A stretch of 35,464 nucleotides of DNA, taken from positions 1 to 35,464 of the forward strand of contig NZ_QVAI01000035.1 in assembly GCF_003427025.1 (NCBI RefSeq). Direction: 5' to 3'. Position 1 is the stretch's first letter; each line of letters starts with the position of its first letter. Origin of the DNA: Jiangella endophytica (GTDB taxonomy: Bacteria > Actinomycetota > Actinomycetes > Jiangellales > Jiangellaceae). The notes under the pieces were generated by a model, which was not told where the DNA came from, searched no databases, and worked only from the letters and a program-made list of their open reading frames with translations. A program made the translations under genes and the position numbers. Below are positions 6,822 to 14,357 of the stretch, piece after piece.

Positions 6822-7738
6822 ACGCGCTCGCGACGACCTCTGCGCGCCCCGGCGCGGCCCGCCGCCGTCGCCGGCGGGGCCTGACGCCATGGCTGCTGCT
6901 TTCGCCGATCGTGGTGCTGATCAGCGTCTTCATGGCGTACCCGATCATCAACGTCCTGTACACGAGCTTCTTCCACAAGAACGTGGTGATGCCGTGGAAC
7001 GACGGGTTCGCCGGGCTGGACAACTACCGGCGGATGTTCTTCGACGACCCGACGTTCTGGCCGAGCCTCGGTGTCACCGGCCGGTGGGTCCTGGTCCAGG
7101 TGACCTGCCAGCTGGTGGTGGGGCTGGTCCTGGCGCTCATCGTGAACGAGCGCTTCCGCGCCCGCGGACCGGCCCGCGCGCTGGTGTTCTCGCCGTGGGC
7201 GATCTCCGGCGTCCTCACCACGAGCATCTGGCTGCTGCTCTACAACCCCTCCACCGGCATCATCACCGTCCTCGAGAAGTTCGGCGTCTCGTCGGTCGGC
7301 TTCGCGCCGCTGGCCGACGTGGACACCGCGTTCTGGGCGGCCGCGCTGGCCGAGCTGTGGCGGGGCATCCCGTTCTTCGCCATCCTGCTGCTCGCGGAGG
7401 TGCAGAGCATCCCGCACGAGCTCTACGAGGCGGCGTCCGTCGACGGAGCCAGCCGATGGCGGCGGTTCTGGCACGTGACGCTGCCGCACCTGCGCAACGT
7501 GATCATCCTGTCGACGCTGCTGCGCGGGGTGTGGGAGTTCAACAACGTCGACCTGCTCTACACCCTGACGAACGGCGGTCCGGGGACGTCGACGACCACC
7601 CTGCCGCTCTACGTCGCCCAGGTGGCGACAATCTCCAGCGACTTCGGCTACGGCTCGGCGCTGACCACGGTGGCCTTCGTGATCCTGCTCGTCCTCTCGA
7701 TCCTCTACCTGCGCCTGAGCAGGCTCGGCAAGGACTGA
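6818..7738 (+). CDS. Carbohydrate ABC transporter permease, MalF type (CUT1)
   Basis: 306 residues. A basic N-terminus with a run of arginines (about 16-21) is followed by a first membrane segment (WLLLSPIVVLISVFMAYPII) and about five more. The EAA loop that docks the ATPase reads EAASVDGASRWRRFWHVTLP near residues 207-226. This is one half of the inner-membrane channel; the partner is the next gene. The GTG start overlaps a 16-codon leader. No ATPase gene is in the operon, as is usual for actinobacterial CUT1 importers that share one ATPase. Confidence 0.92.
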   Translation: MNALATTSARPGAARRRRRRGLTPWLLLSPIVVLISVFMAYPIINVLYTSFFHKNVVMPWNDGFAGLDNYRRMFFDDPTFWPSLGVTGRWVLVQVTCQLVVGLVLALIVNERFRARGPARALVFSPWAISGVLTTSIWLLLYNPSTGIITVLEKFGVSSVGFAPLADVDTAFWAAALAELWRGIPFFAILLLAEVQSIPHELYEAASVDGASRWRRFWHVTLPHLRNVIILSTLLRGVWEFNNVDLLYTLTNGGPGTSTTTLPLYVAQVATISSDFGYGSALTTVAFVILLVLSILYLRLSRLGKD

Positions 7739-7742
7739 CGCC

Positions 7743-8624
7743 ATGACCATGACCCTGGACAAGGCCACCGGCAGCGCGCCCGCCGCGCCGGCGCCCGCGC
7801 GCCGTCGCCACACGGGACGGGACCGCACCCATCACCTGCGCATCACGCTGCCACTCGTGGTGTTCCTGGTGCTGACGCTGGTGCCGTTCTACTGGATGAT
7901 CCTCTACGCGTTCCGGCCGCGCGGATCGAACTCCCTGCTGCCCGTCCCGTTCACGCTCGACAACTTCGTGTACGTCTGGAACACCGTCGGCTACGACGTC
8001 TACTTCAGGAACAGCGTGATCGTCGCGCTGATCTCGATGGCGCTGACGACGGTGGTCTCGGTGGCCGGTGGGTACGCGATCGCGCGCTACCGGTTCGCCG
8101 GCCGGCCGGCCCTGATGGTCGCGCTGCTGTGCACCCAGTTCATCCCCGGCGCCATGCTGCTGATCCCGCTGTACTCCATCTTCAACAGCCTGGGCCTGGT
8201 CAACAACCTGTGGAGCCTGATCATCGCCAACGTGGTGTTCGAGCTCCCGCTCACCGTCATCCTGATGAGCAGCTTCATCCAGAAGATCCCGTTCGAGCTG
8301 GAGGAAGCGGCCATGGTCGACGGCTGCAGCCGGCTGCGCGGCTTCCTGGCGGTGATCCTGCCCCAGCTGCGCCCGGCTCTGGTCGCGATCGGCTCGTTCA
8401 CGTTCATCGGCGCCTGGAACTCGTTCCTGTTCGCGCTGATGTTCCTGTCGACGCAGGAGCTCTTCACCATCCCGGTCGGGCTCAGTTACACCGTCGGCGA
8501 GGACTCCATCAACTACGGCGTCATGGCCGCCGGCGGTCTGGTGGCCGCCGTCCCCGTCGTCGTCATCTTCGGTTTCATCCAGAAGTTCCTGGTCCAGGGC
8601 ATCAGCGGCGCCGTCAAGGGATGA
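7743..8624 (+). CDS. Carbohydrate ABC transporter permease, MalG type (CUT1)
   Basis: 293 residues beginning 4 bp after the MalF-type gene. The N-terminal 35 residues are low-complexity alanine/arginine-rich and cytoplasmic. Six membrane segments follow, starting with LPLVVFLVLTLVPFYWMILY. The EAA loop is EEAAMVDGCSRLRGFLAVIL, and the C-terminus GISGAVKG is typical of MalG-type subunits. It pairs with the MalF-type subunit to import a carbohydrate, probably a uronate or an oligo-uronide judging by the neighbours (inference). Confidence 0.92.
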   Translation: MTMTLDKATGSAPAAPAPARRRHTGRDRTHHLRITLPLVVFLVLTLVPFYWMILYAFRPRGSNSLLPVPFTLDNFVYVWNTVGYDVYFRNSVIVALISMALTTVVSVAGGYAIARYRFAGRPALMVALLCTQFIPGAMLLIPLYSIFNSLGLVNNLWSLIIANVVFELPLTVILMSSFIQKIPFELEEAAMVDGCSRLRGFLAVILPQLRPALVAIGSFTFIGAWNSFLFALMFLSTQELFTIPVGLSYTVGEDSINYGVMAAGGLVAAVPVVVIFGFIQKFLVQGISGAVKG

Positions 8625-8639
8625 CCGGCCCGGGCCGGT
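8624..8639. other. 16-bp perfect palindrome between permease and binding-protein genes
   Basis: ACCGGCCCGGGCCGGT directly follows the permease stop codon and could fold in mRNA. Hairpins here often protect or attenuate transcripts so that the binding protein is made in excess of the permeases. There is no T-run. Confidence 0.4.
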
Positions 8640-8682
8640 CCCGGCTGTCGCCGCGGCCAGATCCACACACGAGGAGGAAGCA

Positions 8683-9996
8683 ATGACGCTGACCCGAACC
8701 GGGCGCCGAGCCGGTGTCCTGGGATCGCTCGTCGCGGCGAGCGCCCTGCTGACGGGCTGCCTGTCCGCCGGCGGTGGAGACACCGACGCCGAGGGCGAGG
8801 TCCGGCTGACGTACTGGGACCACTCGGGGAACGCCGACGAGTCCGACACGCTGCGGCAGATCCTCGCCGAGTTCGAGGAACAGCACGAGGGCGTCACCGT
8901 CGAGTTCCTGAGCCTGCCGTCGGACTCCGCGCTGCAGAAGATCAACACCGCGATCTCGTCCGACTCCACCCCGGACGTGTCGTCGATCTCCGGCAGCTTC
9001 CTGTCACCGTTCGTCTCCCAGGGCGCGCTGCTGGACCTGGAGGACTACTTCGCCGAGTCGTCGCTGCGCGACGAACTCGACCCGGAGCTGGTCGAGTCGG
9101 TGCGCGGCGACGCGCCGGACGGCGTGCTGCACTCACTGCCGTTCACCGGGACGTCGTCGATCCTGTGGTACCGCTCGGACTGGTTCGCCGAGGCCGGCAT
9201 CGACGCGATCCCGACCTGGGACGGCTTCTTCCAGACCGTGGCCCAGCTGACCGACAAGAGCCAGGGCCGCTACGGCTTCACCATCCGCGGGGGCGAGGGC
9301 AGCGTCTTCCCGTTGCTGCAGTACGCCTTCGCCTACACGGGCATCGAGGACTTCTTCGTCGACGGCGAGGCCACGGTGGACGACCCGGCGATGGTGGAGG
9401 CGGTCCAGCGCTACGTCGACCTGTACGACGTGAGCACCCCCACCGCCGACCTGAACAACGGCTACGCGCCGATGGTGGGGCAGTTCGACGCCGGCGACAT
9501 CGCCATCGTGCAGCACAACCTGGGCTCGCTCGCCAACCACGAGGAGGCGCTGCCCGGGGCGTTCGCGGCCACCACCTTCCCGCCGTCGGCCACCGGACGC
9601 AACGTCGTGCTCTCCGACCCGCTGCAGCAGTACGTCGTGTACGAGGGCACCGACCACCCCGACGAGGCGTGGGAGCTGGTGGAGTACCTGCTCTCACCCG
9701 AGGTGAACTCCCGGGTCAACGAGATGAAGTCGCAGCTGCCGACGAATGTCGAGGCCCGCGACGACGAGTGGATCGGCTCGATCCAGGCGCTGTCGGCGGC
9801 CCGGGACCTGCAGTCGTCCGACGACCTGGCGGTGGTGTCGCCGCCGCTGTACCTGCCCGAGTACAGCTCCATCATCCGCAGCGACATGGAGCCGGTCTTC
9901 CAGCAGGTGCTGGCCGGGCAGGTCGCGGTCGCGGACTTCCTCGGCCAACTGGCGGAGAAGCTGGAGCAGGCCGAGGCAGGATTCCGCAGCCGCTGA
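8683..9996 (+). CDS. Extracellular sugar-binding lipoprotein of the ABC importer
   Basis: 437 residues. A lipoprotein signal peptide ends in LLTGC, giving Cys26 as the lipidated residue. The mature part starts with VRLTYWDHSGNADESDTLRQ, the typical first strand and helix of family-1 (MalE-like) binding proteins, and contains the hinge segment SILWYRSDWFAEAGIDAIPT. It captures the sugar outside the membrane and delivers it to the two permeases encoded just upstream. GAGGAGG lies six bases before the ATG, the strongest ribosome-binding site in the operon. Acidic surface content is high, as is normal for these proteins. Confidence 0.93.
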   Translation: MTLTRTGRRAGVLGSLVAASALLTGCLSAGGGDTDAEGEVRLTYWDHSGNADESDTLRQILAEFEEQHEGVTVEFLSLPSDSALQKINTAISSDSTPDVSSISGSFLSPFVSQGALLDLEDYFAESSLRDELDPELVESVRGDAPDGVLHSLPFTGTSSILWYRSDWFAEAGIDAIPTWDGFFQTVAQLTDKSQGRYGFTIRGGEGSVFPLLQYAFAYTGIEDFFVDGEATVDDPAMVEAVQRYVDLYDVSTPTADLNNGYAPMVGQFDAGDIAIVQHNLGSLANHEEALPGAFAATTFPPSATGRNVVLSDPLQQYVVYEGTDHPDEAWELVEYLLSPEVNSRVNEMKSQLPTNVEARDDEWIGSIQALSAARDLQSSDDLAVVSPPLYLPEYSSIIRSDMEPVFQQVLAGQVAVADFLGQLAEKLEQAEAGFRSR

Positions 9997-10024
9997 TCCG
10001 GCGGCCACGAGGTCAGGAGGAGCC

Positions 10025-11185
10025 ATGGCCGGGCAACCGGTGATCGAGTCGGTCGAGGTACGGATCTTCAGCACCGAACGGGGCACTGTGCACGCGCAGC
10101 CGGTGCCCGGCCAGGACCGGGGCGGCGTCGACCTGGCGCTGCTGGTCCTGCGCGACTCCGACGGTCAGGAGGGTTACGCGGTCGGCCAGCCGGAGGTCCT
10201 CCGGCCGGCCCAGCTGCGCGACCACATCGCGCCACTGCTGGTCGGGCGCCCCGTCTTCGGCCGCGAGGCGATACTCGCCGACGTCTACCGGCGCCAGCGG
10301 GGGCAGCAGGCGCACCTTCCGGAGCGGACGATCTGCCGGATCGACGTGGCGCTGTGGGACCTGCAGGCCCGCCGCCTCGGCCAGCCCGTATGGCGGTTGC
10401 TCGGCGGCGCCCGGCCCCGGGTGCCGGCCTACGCCAGCACGATGCGTGGCGACGACGTCCCCGGCGGCCTGACCGACCCGCGGGCCTTCGCGGACTTCGC
10501 CGTCGCCCTGGCCGAGCGCGGGTACCGAGCGATCAAGCTGCACACCTGGCATCCGGCGTACGGCGAGGAGCCGGACCCGCGTCGCGACATCGCCGCCTGC
10601 CAGGCGGCGCGCGACGCGGTCGGCCCGCGGGTCGAGCTGATGCTGGACCCGTACCACTGGTACTCCCGGACCGACGCGCTCAGCCTGGGCCGGGCGCTGG
10701 AGGAGCTCGGCTTCCTCTGGTTGGAGGAACCGATGGCCGAGACCTCGATGGCCGCCTACCGGTGGCTCAGCGACAACCTGCGGATCCCCGTCGTCGGGCC
10801 CGAGACCGTGGCCGGCCGCAGCCAGGCGCGAGCCGACTGGATCGCGGCCGGCGCCACCGCCATCAGCCGGATCGGCCCGCTCAACGGCGGGGGCATCACA
10901 CCGTGCCTGAAGGCGCTCCACACGGCGGACAGCTTCGGGATGAACTGCGAGATCCACGGCAGCGGTGCCGCCAGCCTGGCGCTCGTCGCCGCCACGAACG
11001 TGTCGCGCTGGTACGAGCGCGGCATGCTGCACCCCCTGGTCGACTACGAGACCCCGCCACCTCACCTGCGCGCCATCGTCGACCCGCTGGACCCGGACGG
11101 AACGGTGCCCCTCAGCGAGGAACCCGGTGTCGGCGAGCACCTCGATCTGGACTACATCGAGGCACACCGGAAGGCGGCCTACTGA
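10025..11185 (+). CDS. Enolase-superfamily enzyme (mandelate racemase group), atypical active site
   Basis: 386 residues from the ATG at 10025, with AGGAGG just upstream. The barrel motifs are visible: K171-L-H173 (AIKLHTW) in place of Lys-x-Lys, metal ligands D208 (MLDPYHW), E234 (LEEP) and E260 (GPET), and H311 (CEIHGSG). The segment that normally carries the Asp of the His-Asp dyad (xPDxxRxGGIT) reads RIGPLNGGGIT here, so that Asp is not seen. It is probably a sugar-acid dehydratase or epimerase acting after import. It is not close to the other two enolase-superfamily enzymes in this window. Last gene of the rightward uronate operon. Confidence 0.8.
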   Translation: MAGQPVIESVEVRIFSTERGTVHAQPVPGQDRGGVDLALLVLRDSDGQEGYAVGQPEVLRPAQLRDHIAPLLVGRPVFGREAILADVYRRQRGQQAHLPERTICRIDVALWDLQARRLGQPVWRLLGGARPRVPAYASTMRGDDVPGGLTDPRAFADFAVALAERGYRAIKLHTWHPAYGEEPDPRRDIAACQAARDAVGPRVELMLDPYHWYSRTDALSLGRALEELGFLWLEEPMAETSMAAYRWLSDNLRIPVVGPETVAGRSQARADWIAAGATAISRIGPLNGGGITPCLKALHTADSFGMNCEIHGSGAASLALVAATNVSRWYERGMLHPLVDYETPPPHLRAIVDPLDPDGTVPLSEEPGVGEHLDLDYIEAHRKAAY

Positions 11186-11202
11186 CCGCTGGCGCCGGTC
11201 AG
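11182..11202. terminator. Stem-loop spanning both convergent stop codons
   Basis: CTGACCG (11182-11188) and CGGTCAG (11196-11202) form a perfect 7-bp stem with a 7-base loop. The enolase-superfamily gene stop (11183-11185) and the IclR gene stop (11199-11201) both lie inside the stem. It could end transcription from both directions, but lacks a T-run. Confidence 0.45.
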
Positions 11203-11978
11203 CGGATTCCGGCGCGGCGCAGCTGGGCGGCGAGCTCGTGGGTGTGCCGGACGAGGACGGCGGCCAGCTCGTCGCGCCGGCTCTCGTCGCGCAGCTCGTC
11301 GGAGGGCACCGAGCAGCTGATCGCGTCGGTGCCGGGGATGCGGTAGGGGACCACCGCGGCGACACAACCCAGGCCGACGACGCCCTGGTCGAGCTCCAGC
11401 GCCCACCCGCGGTCGCGCACCTGCTTCAGCTCGGTGAGCAGGTCGTCGCGGCGGGCGATGGAGAACTCGGTGTGGGTGGGCAGGACCTCGGGCAGCAGCT
11501 CCGCGACCTCGCCGTCGGTGAGGTCGGCCAGCAACGCCTGACCCAGGCCCGTCAGCGACGCCGGCACCAGCCGGCCGATGCGGTAGACCTGCCGGACCGC
11601 GACCATCGACTCGCGGCTGGCCAGGTAGATGACCGACGCCTGTTCGCGGCGGCCGAAGTGCACGGTGTGCCCGAGCTCCTCACGCAGGTCTTCGAGCGCC
11701 TTCTGCGCCAGCGGGATGGCCGGGTCCTTGTCGAGGTACGCCGTGCCGGTCAGCAGCGCACGGGTGCCCAGCTGGTAGCGCGAACCGCCGGCGTCGGTCT
11801 GCAGCCAGCCGGCGTCGCGCAGCGTGCGGGCCAGCGCGTGCAGGCTGGAGCGCGGGTACCCGGTCCGTTCCTGCAGCTCCGGCAGGCTGAGCGGCTGGTC
11901 CTCCTCGCCGAGGACCTCGAGGATGCGCAGCGTCCGTTGCGCGGACTTGACCGATGGCGAGTCATTGCTTGTGTCCAT
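11199..11978 (-). CDS. IclR-family transcriptional regulator
   Basis: 259 residues. The N-terminal winged helix (about 8-70) has the IclR pattern: SAQRTLRILEVLGEE, then LSLPELQERTGYPRSSLHAL as the HTH. The C-terminal GAF-like effector domain (about 80-250) contains SVIYLASRESMVAVRQVYRI, GLGQALLADLT and the WALELDQGVVGLGCVAAVV segment. IclR proteins commonly control sugar-acid and aromatic-acid catabolism. It is the last gene of the leftward run, 39 bp after a RhamD-like dehydratase gene, with GGAGGAG next to its ATG, so it probably regulates that operon. Confidence 0.92.
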   Translation of the reverse strand: MDTSNDSPSVKSAQRTLRILEVLGEEDQPLSLPELQERTGYPRSSLHALARTLRDAGWLQTDAGGSRYQLGTRALLTGTAYLDKDPAIPLAQKALEDLREELGHTVHFGRREQASVIYLASRESMVAVRQVYRIGRLVPASLTGLGQALLADLTDGEVAELLPEVLPTHTEFSIARRDDLLTELKQVRDRGWALELDQGVVGLGCVAAVVPYRIPGTDAISCSVPSDELRDESRRDELAAVLVRHTHELAAQLRRAGIR

Positions 11979-12017
11979 GGCTCCTCCATTGTGGTCCCGC
12001 CGCCGGCATTGCCACGA

Positions 12018-13154
12018 TCATGCCCGATACCGCGCGAGTTCCGTGGGATCGACCGTGACGCCGAAGCCCGGGTCCTCACCGGGCGAGATGACGCCGCTGT
12101 CGGGGTAGCGCACGCCGGTGAAGATCGTCGGCTCGGCCGACAGCGGCTCGCCGGGCATCGAGCCCACGTACCACTCCGCGCGCCGGCACGCGGGGTGCGC
12201 GGAGGACAGGTGCACGCCCCACGGCCCGCCGCCCAGGTGCAGCGCGACCTCGACACCGTGCTCGTGGGCGAGGTCGCAGATGCGCCGCGCCGCCGTCAGG
12301 CCACCGCACCAGGAGATGTCGGGCTGCAGGACGTGGACGCCGGCGTCGATCAGCCGGGCGAAGGACTCGATCGAGTACAGGTGTTCTCCCGTCGCCAGCC
12401 GCACCGGTCCGAGCGACTCCACCAGCCCGGCGTGGTCGGCCGGCCGGTCCGGCGGGAGCGGCTCCTCGAGCCAGGCGACCTCGGCCTCGGCCAGGGCGGG
12501 CGCGACGAGCCGCACGAACCGCGGCGTCCACCCCATCCAGGCGTCGGCCATCAGCTCGTGGCCGGCCCCGGCTCGTTCCCGGGCCGCCGCGATGGTCGCC
12601 CGGACGGCCCGGACGCCGTCGTCGCCGTCGCAGGGGCCGTGGTCCAGGCCGATCTTGCTGGCGGCGAATCCGAGCGACTGGTGGTACTCGAGGTCGTTGC
12701 CCGACGCGTACACCGGGAGTGGCCGACCGGTGCCGCCCAGCAGCCGGTGGACCGGCAGCCCCGACCGTCGGCCGCGCAGATCCCACAGCGCGAGGTCCAG
12801 CGCCGAGCGGGCCATCGCGGCCAGGCCGTCGGTGCCGTACGGGTAGCAGGCCCGCCGGGCCAGCTCCCACAGCCCGTCGACGTCGGCGCTGTCCTTGCCG
12901 GTGAGCAGCGGGCCGAGATGGTGCTCGACCAGGGCGGCCACGGCGTGACCGCCCTGGGTCCAGCCGACGCCGACGGCGTCGTCCGCCGCGACCTGGACCA
13001 CGACGCCGGACATCGACCCGTACCAGCTGGCCCGGCGGCGCCGGTGCTCGGGGAAGACGTCCATCGGCGACGCGATCTCGGTGCCGGCCAGCCGGGAGGG
13101 GAGGTCGATGACGGTCGCCGTCACGGAGGCGATGGGCGCGTCGGCGCGGCTCAT
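12018..13154 (-). CDS. Enolase-superfamily dehydratase, L-rhamnonate dehydratase-like
   Basis: 378 residues from an ATG overlapping the lactonase stop (ATGA). The sequence follows the RhamD pattern: K167 followed by LDHGPCDGDDG, metal ligands D204 (MADAW), E230 (EEP) and E257 followed directly by H258 (TGEH), D279 in QPDISWCGG, and H306 (ALHLGG). Spacings D204-E230 (26) and E257-H306 (49) agree with the RhamD layout as I recall it. RhamD-group enzymes dehydrate L-rhamnonate, L-lyxonate or related aldonates to 2-keto-3-deoxy acids. Coupling to a lactonase fits a sugar-lactone-aldonate-dehydration route. Confidence 0.8.
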   Translation of the reverse strand: MSRADAPIASVTATVIDLPSRLAGTEIASPMDVFPEHRRRRASWYGSMSGVVVQVAADDAVGVGWTQGGHAVAALVEHHLGPLLTGKDSADVDGLWELARRACYPYGTDGLAAMARSALDLALWDLRGRRSGLPVHRLLGGTGRPLPVYASGNDLEYHQSLGFAASKIGLDHGPCDGDDGVRAVRATIAAARERAGAGHELMADAWMGWTPRFVRLVAPALAEAEVAWLEEPLPPDRPADHAGLVESLGPVRLATGEHLYSIESFARLIDAGVHVLQPDISWCGGLTAARRICDLAHEHGVEVALHLGGGPWGVHLSSAHPACRRAEWYVGSMPGEPLSAEPTIFTGVRYPDSGVISPGEDPGFGVTVDPTELARYRA

Positions 13155-14251
13155 CGGCCGGTCCCTTCGAGGAAGGTCACGCAGGCCGGCGCGTCGAAGG
13201 CCAGCTCGCCCACCGGGTTCAGCGCGCCGTCGACGGGGTCGATCTCGAAGACGGTGACGAGGTCCGAACCCTGGGCGCACACCCAGAGCCGCGAGCCGTC
13301 CGGCGAGGTGCCGATGAACCTCGGGGTCCGGCCGCCGGCCGGGAACCACCGTGGCGCCCGCGGCCCGGACCCGTCCGGCGCCACCTCGAAGCGCACCACC
13401 GAGTCATGCCCGCGGTTGGAGACGTAGACGAACGGCCCGGCCGCCGCGACCGCGATGCCGGCCGCGCTGTTGTCGCCGGTCCAGTCCGGCGGGATCGTCG
13501 GCACGGCGGGCCCGGGCGTGAGCCGTCCACGCGCGCCGTCCCACCCGTGCACCCGCACGGTGGAGTCCAGCTCGTTCACGACGAACAGCACCGCCGCATC
13601 GGCGGGATGGAACGCCAGGTGACGGGGGCCGGCGCCGGGCGTCGCGGCCGCACCGCCGACGCGCCGCAGCCGGCCGGACGCGCCGTCGAAGGAGTAGACG
13701 TGGACCTGGTCGGTTCCCCGGTCCGGGACGAGGACGTGCCGGCCATCCGGGCTGATCACGACCTGGTGCGGCTGGCTCCCGGTCTGTTCCGGCCGCGGTC
13801 CCGTCGCGCCGTCGACGGAGAGGCTCGTCAGCGGCCCGGCGAAGCCGCCGTCCGGCGCGAGCGCGACGACGCCGACGTGCCCGCTCGTGAAGCTGGCCGC
13901 GAGCAGGTGCCGGTGGTCCGGGGACAGCGTGACGTGCACGGGGTTGGTGGAGTGGGTCGCCACCTCGTCCAGCGTCGACAACCTGCCTCCAGCGAGGTCG
14001 ACGCCGACGGCCGACAGCCGGCTCCCGGCGCTGTGGCTGACGTACAGCACCCGGCGCGGCGCGCAGTACGCGCCGAACGTCGGGCTGGGCAGGTCGAGCA
14101 CGTGCACCGGCAGGTACGGGGTCCCGGGGCCGTCGGCGGCGACGTGCAGGCCGAGCCCCTGCCTCGCCCCGGCTCGGCCGGAAGTGAAGCCGCCGACCAC
14201 GACGGGGCCGGCCGGCCCGCGACCGCCGTCATGTTTGTGGACACGATCCAT
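13151..14251 (-). CDS. Beta-propeller lactonase (6-phosphogluconolactonase YbhE/Pgl family)
   Basis: 366 residues made of seven similar blades, with repeated motifs such as VHVTLSPDHRHLLAASFTSG, HQVVISPDGRHVLVPDRGTD, RHLAFHPADAAVLFVVNELD and RFIGTSPDGSRLWVCAQGSD. These match the 7-bladed lactonase family that opens sugar lactones. In this operon the substrate is probably an aldonolactone or aldarolactone rather than phosphogluconolactone. The start is uncertain: the ATG at 14251 lacks a well-spaced Shine-Dalgarno, and the conserved part begins near VVVGGFTSG (about residue 17). A near-copy of the TGGAC-N3-GTCCA operator covers the start codon. Confidence 0.85.
   Translation of the reverse strand: MDRVHKHDGGRGPAGPVVVGGFTSGRAGARQGLGLHVAADGPGTPYLPVHVLDLPSPTFGAYCAPRRVLYVSHSAGSRLSAVGVDLAGGRLSTLDEVATHSTNPVHVTLSPDHRHLLAASFTSGHVGVVALAPDGGFAGPLTSLSVDGATGPRPEQTGSQPHQVVISPDGRHVLVPDRGTDQVHVYSFDGASGRLRRVGGAAATPGAGPRHLAFHPADAAVLFVVNELDSTVRVHGWDGARGRLTPGPAVPTIPPDWTGDNSAAGIAVAAAGPFVYVSNRGHDSVVRFEVAPDGSGPRAPRWFPAGGRTPRFIGTSPDGSRLWVCAQGSDLVTVFEIDPVDGALNPVGELAFDAPACVTFLEGTGR
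14238..14250. promoter_or_regulatory. Operator-like site at the lactonase start
   Basis: TGGACACGATCCA differs at two positions from the operator TGGACACTGTCCA at 4823-4835, and one position breaks the TGGAC/GTCCA symmetry. It overlaps the proposed ATG of the lactonase gene. It may link this gene to the regulator of the uronate operon, or may be chance. Confidence 0.3.
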
Positions 14252-14302
14252 GAATACAGACCATATCCTTGTTCGTGACAGAGTAGGAAGATCGTCCGTC
14301 CG

Positions 14303-14316
14303 CCTCCCGCCGGAGG
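14303..14316. other. Small hairpin in the gap between FAD oxidase and lactonase genes
   Basis: CCTCC (14303-14307) and GGAGG (14312-14316) form a 5-bp stem with a 4-base loop in a 106-bp gap. It may partly separate the upstream operon from the lactonase gene. I see no strong promoter in this gap. Confidence 0.3.
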
Positions 14317-14357
14317 TGACGAACGCCGAGCTCTCGCGGGCGTCTGGTGGGACCTGC

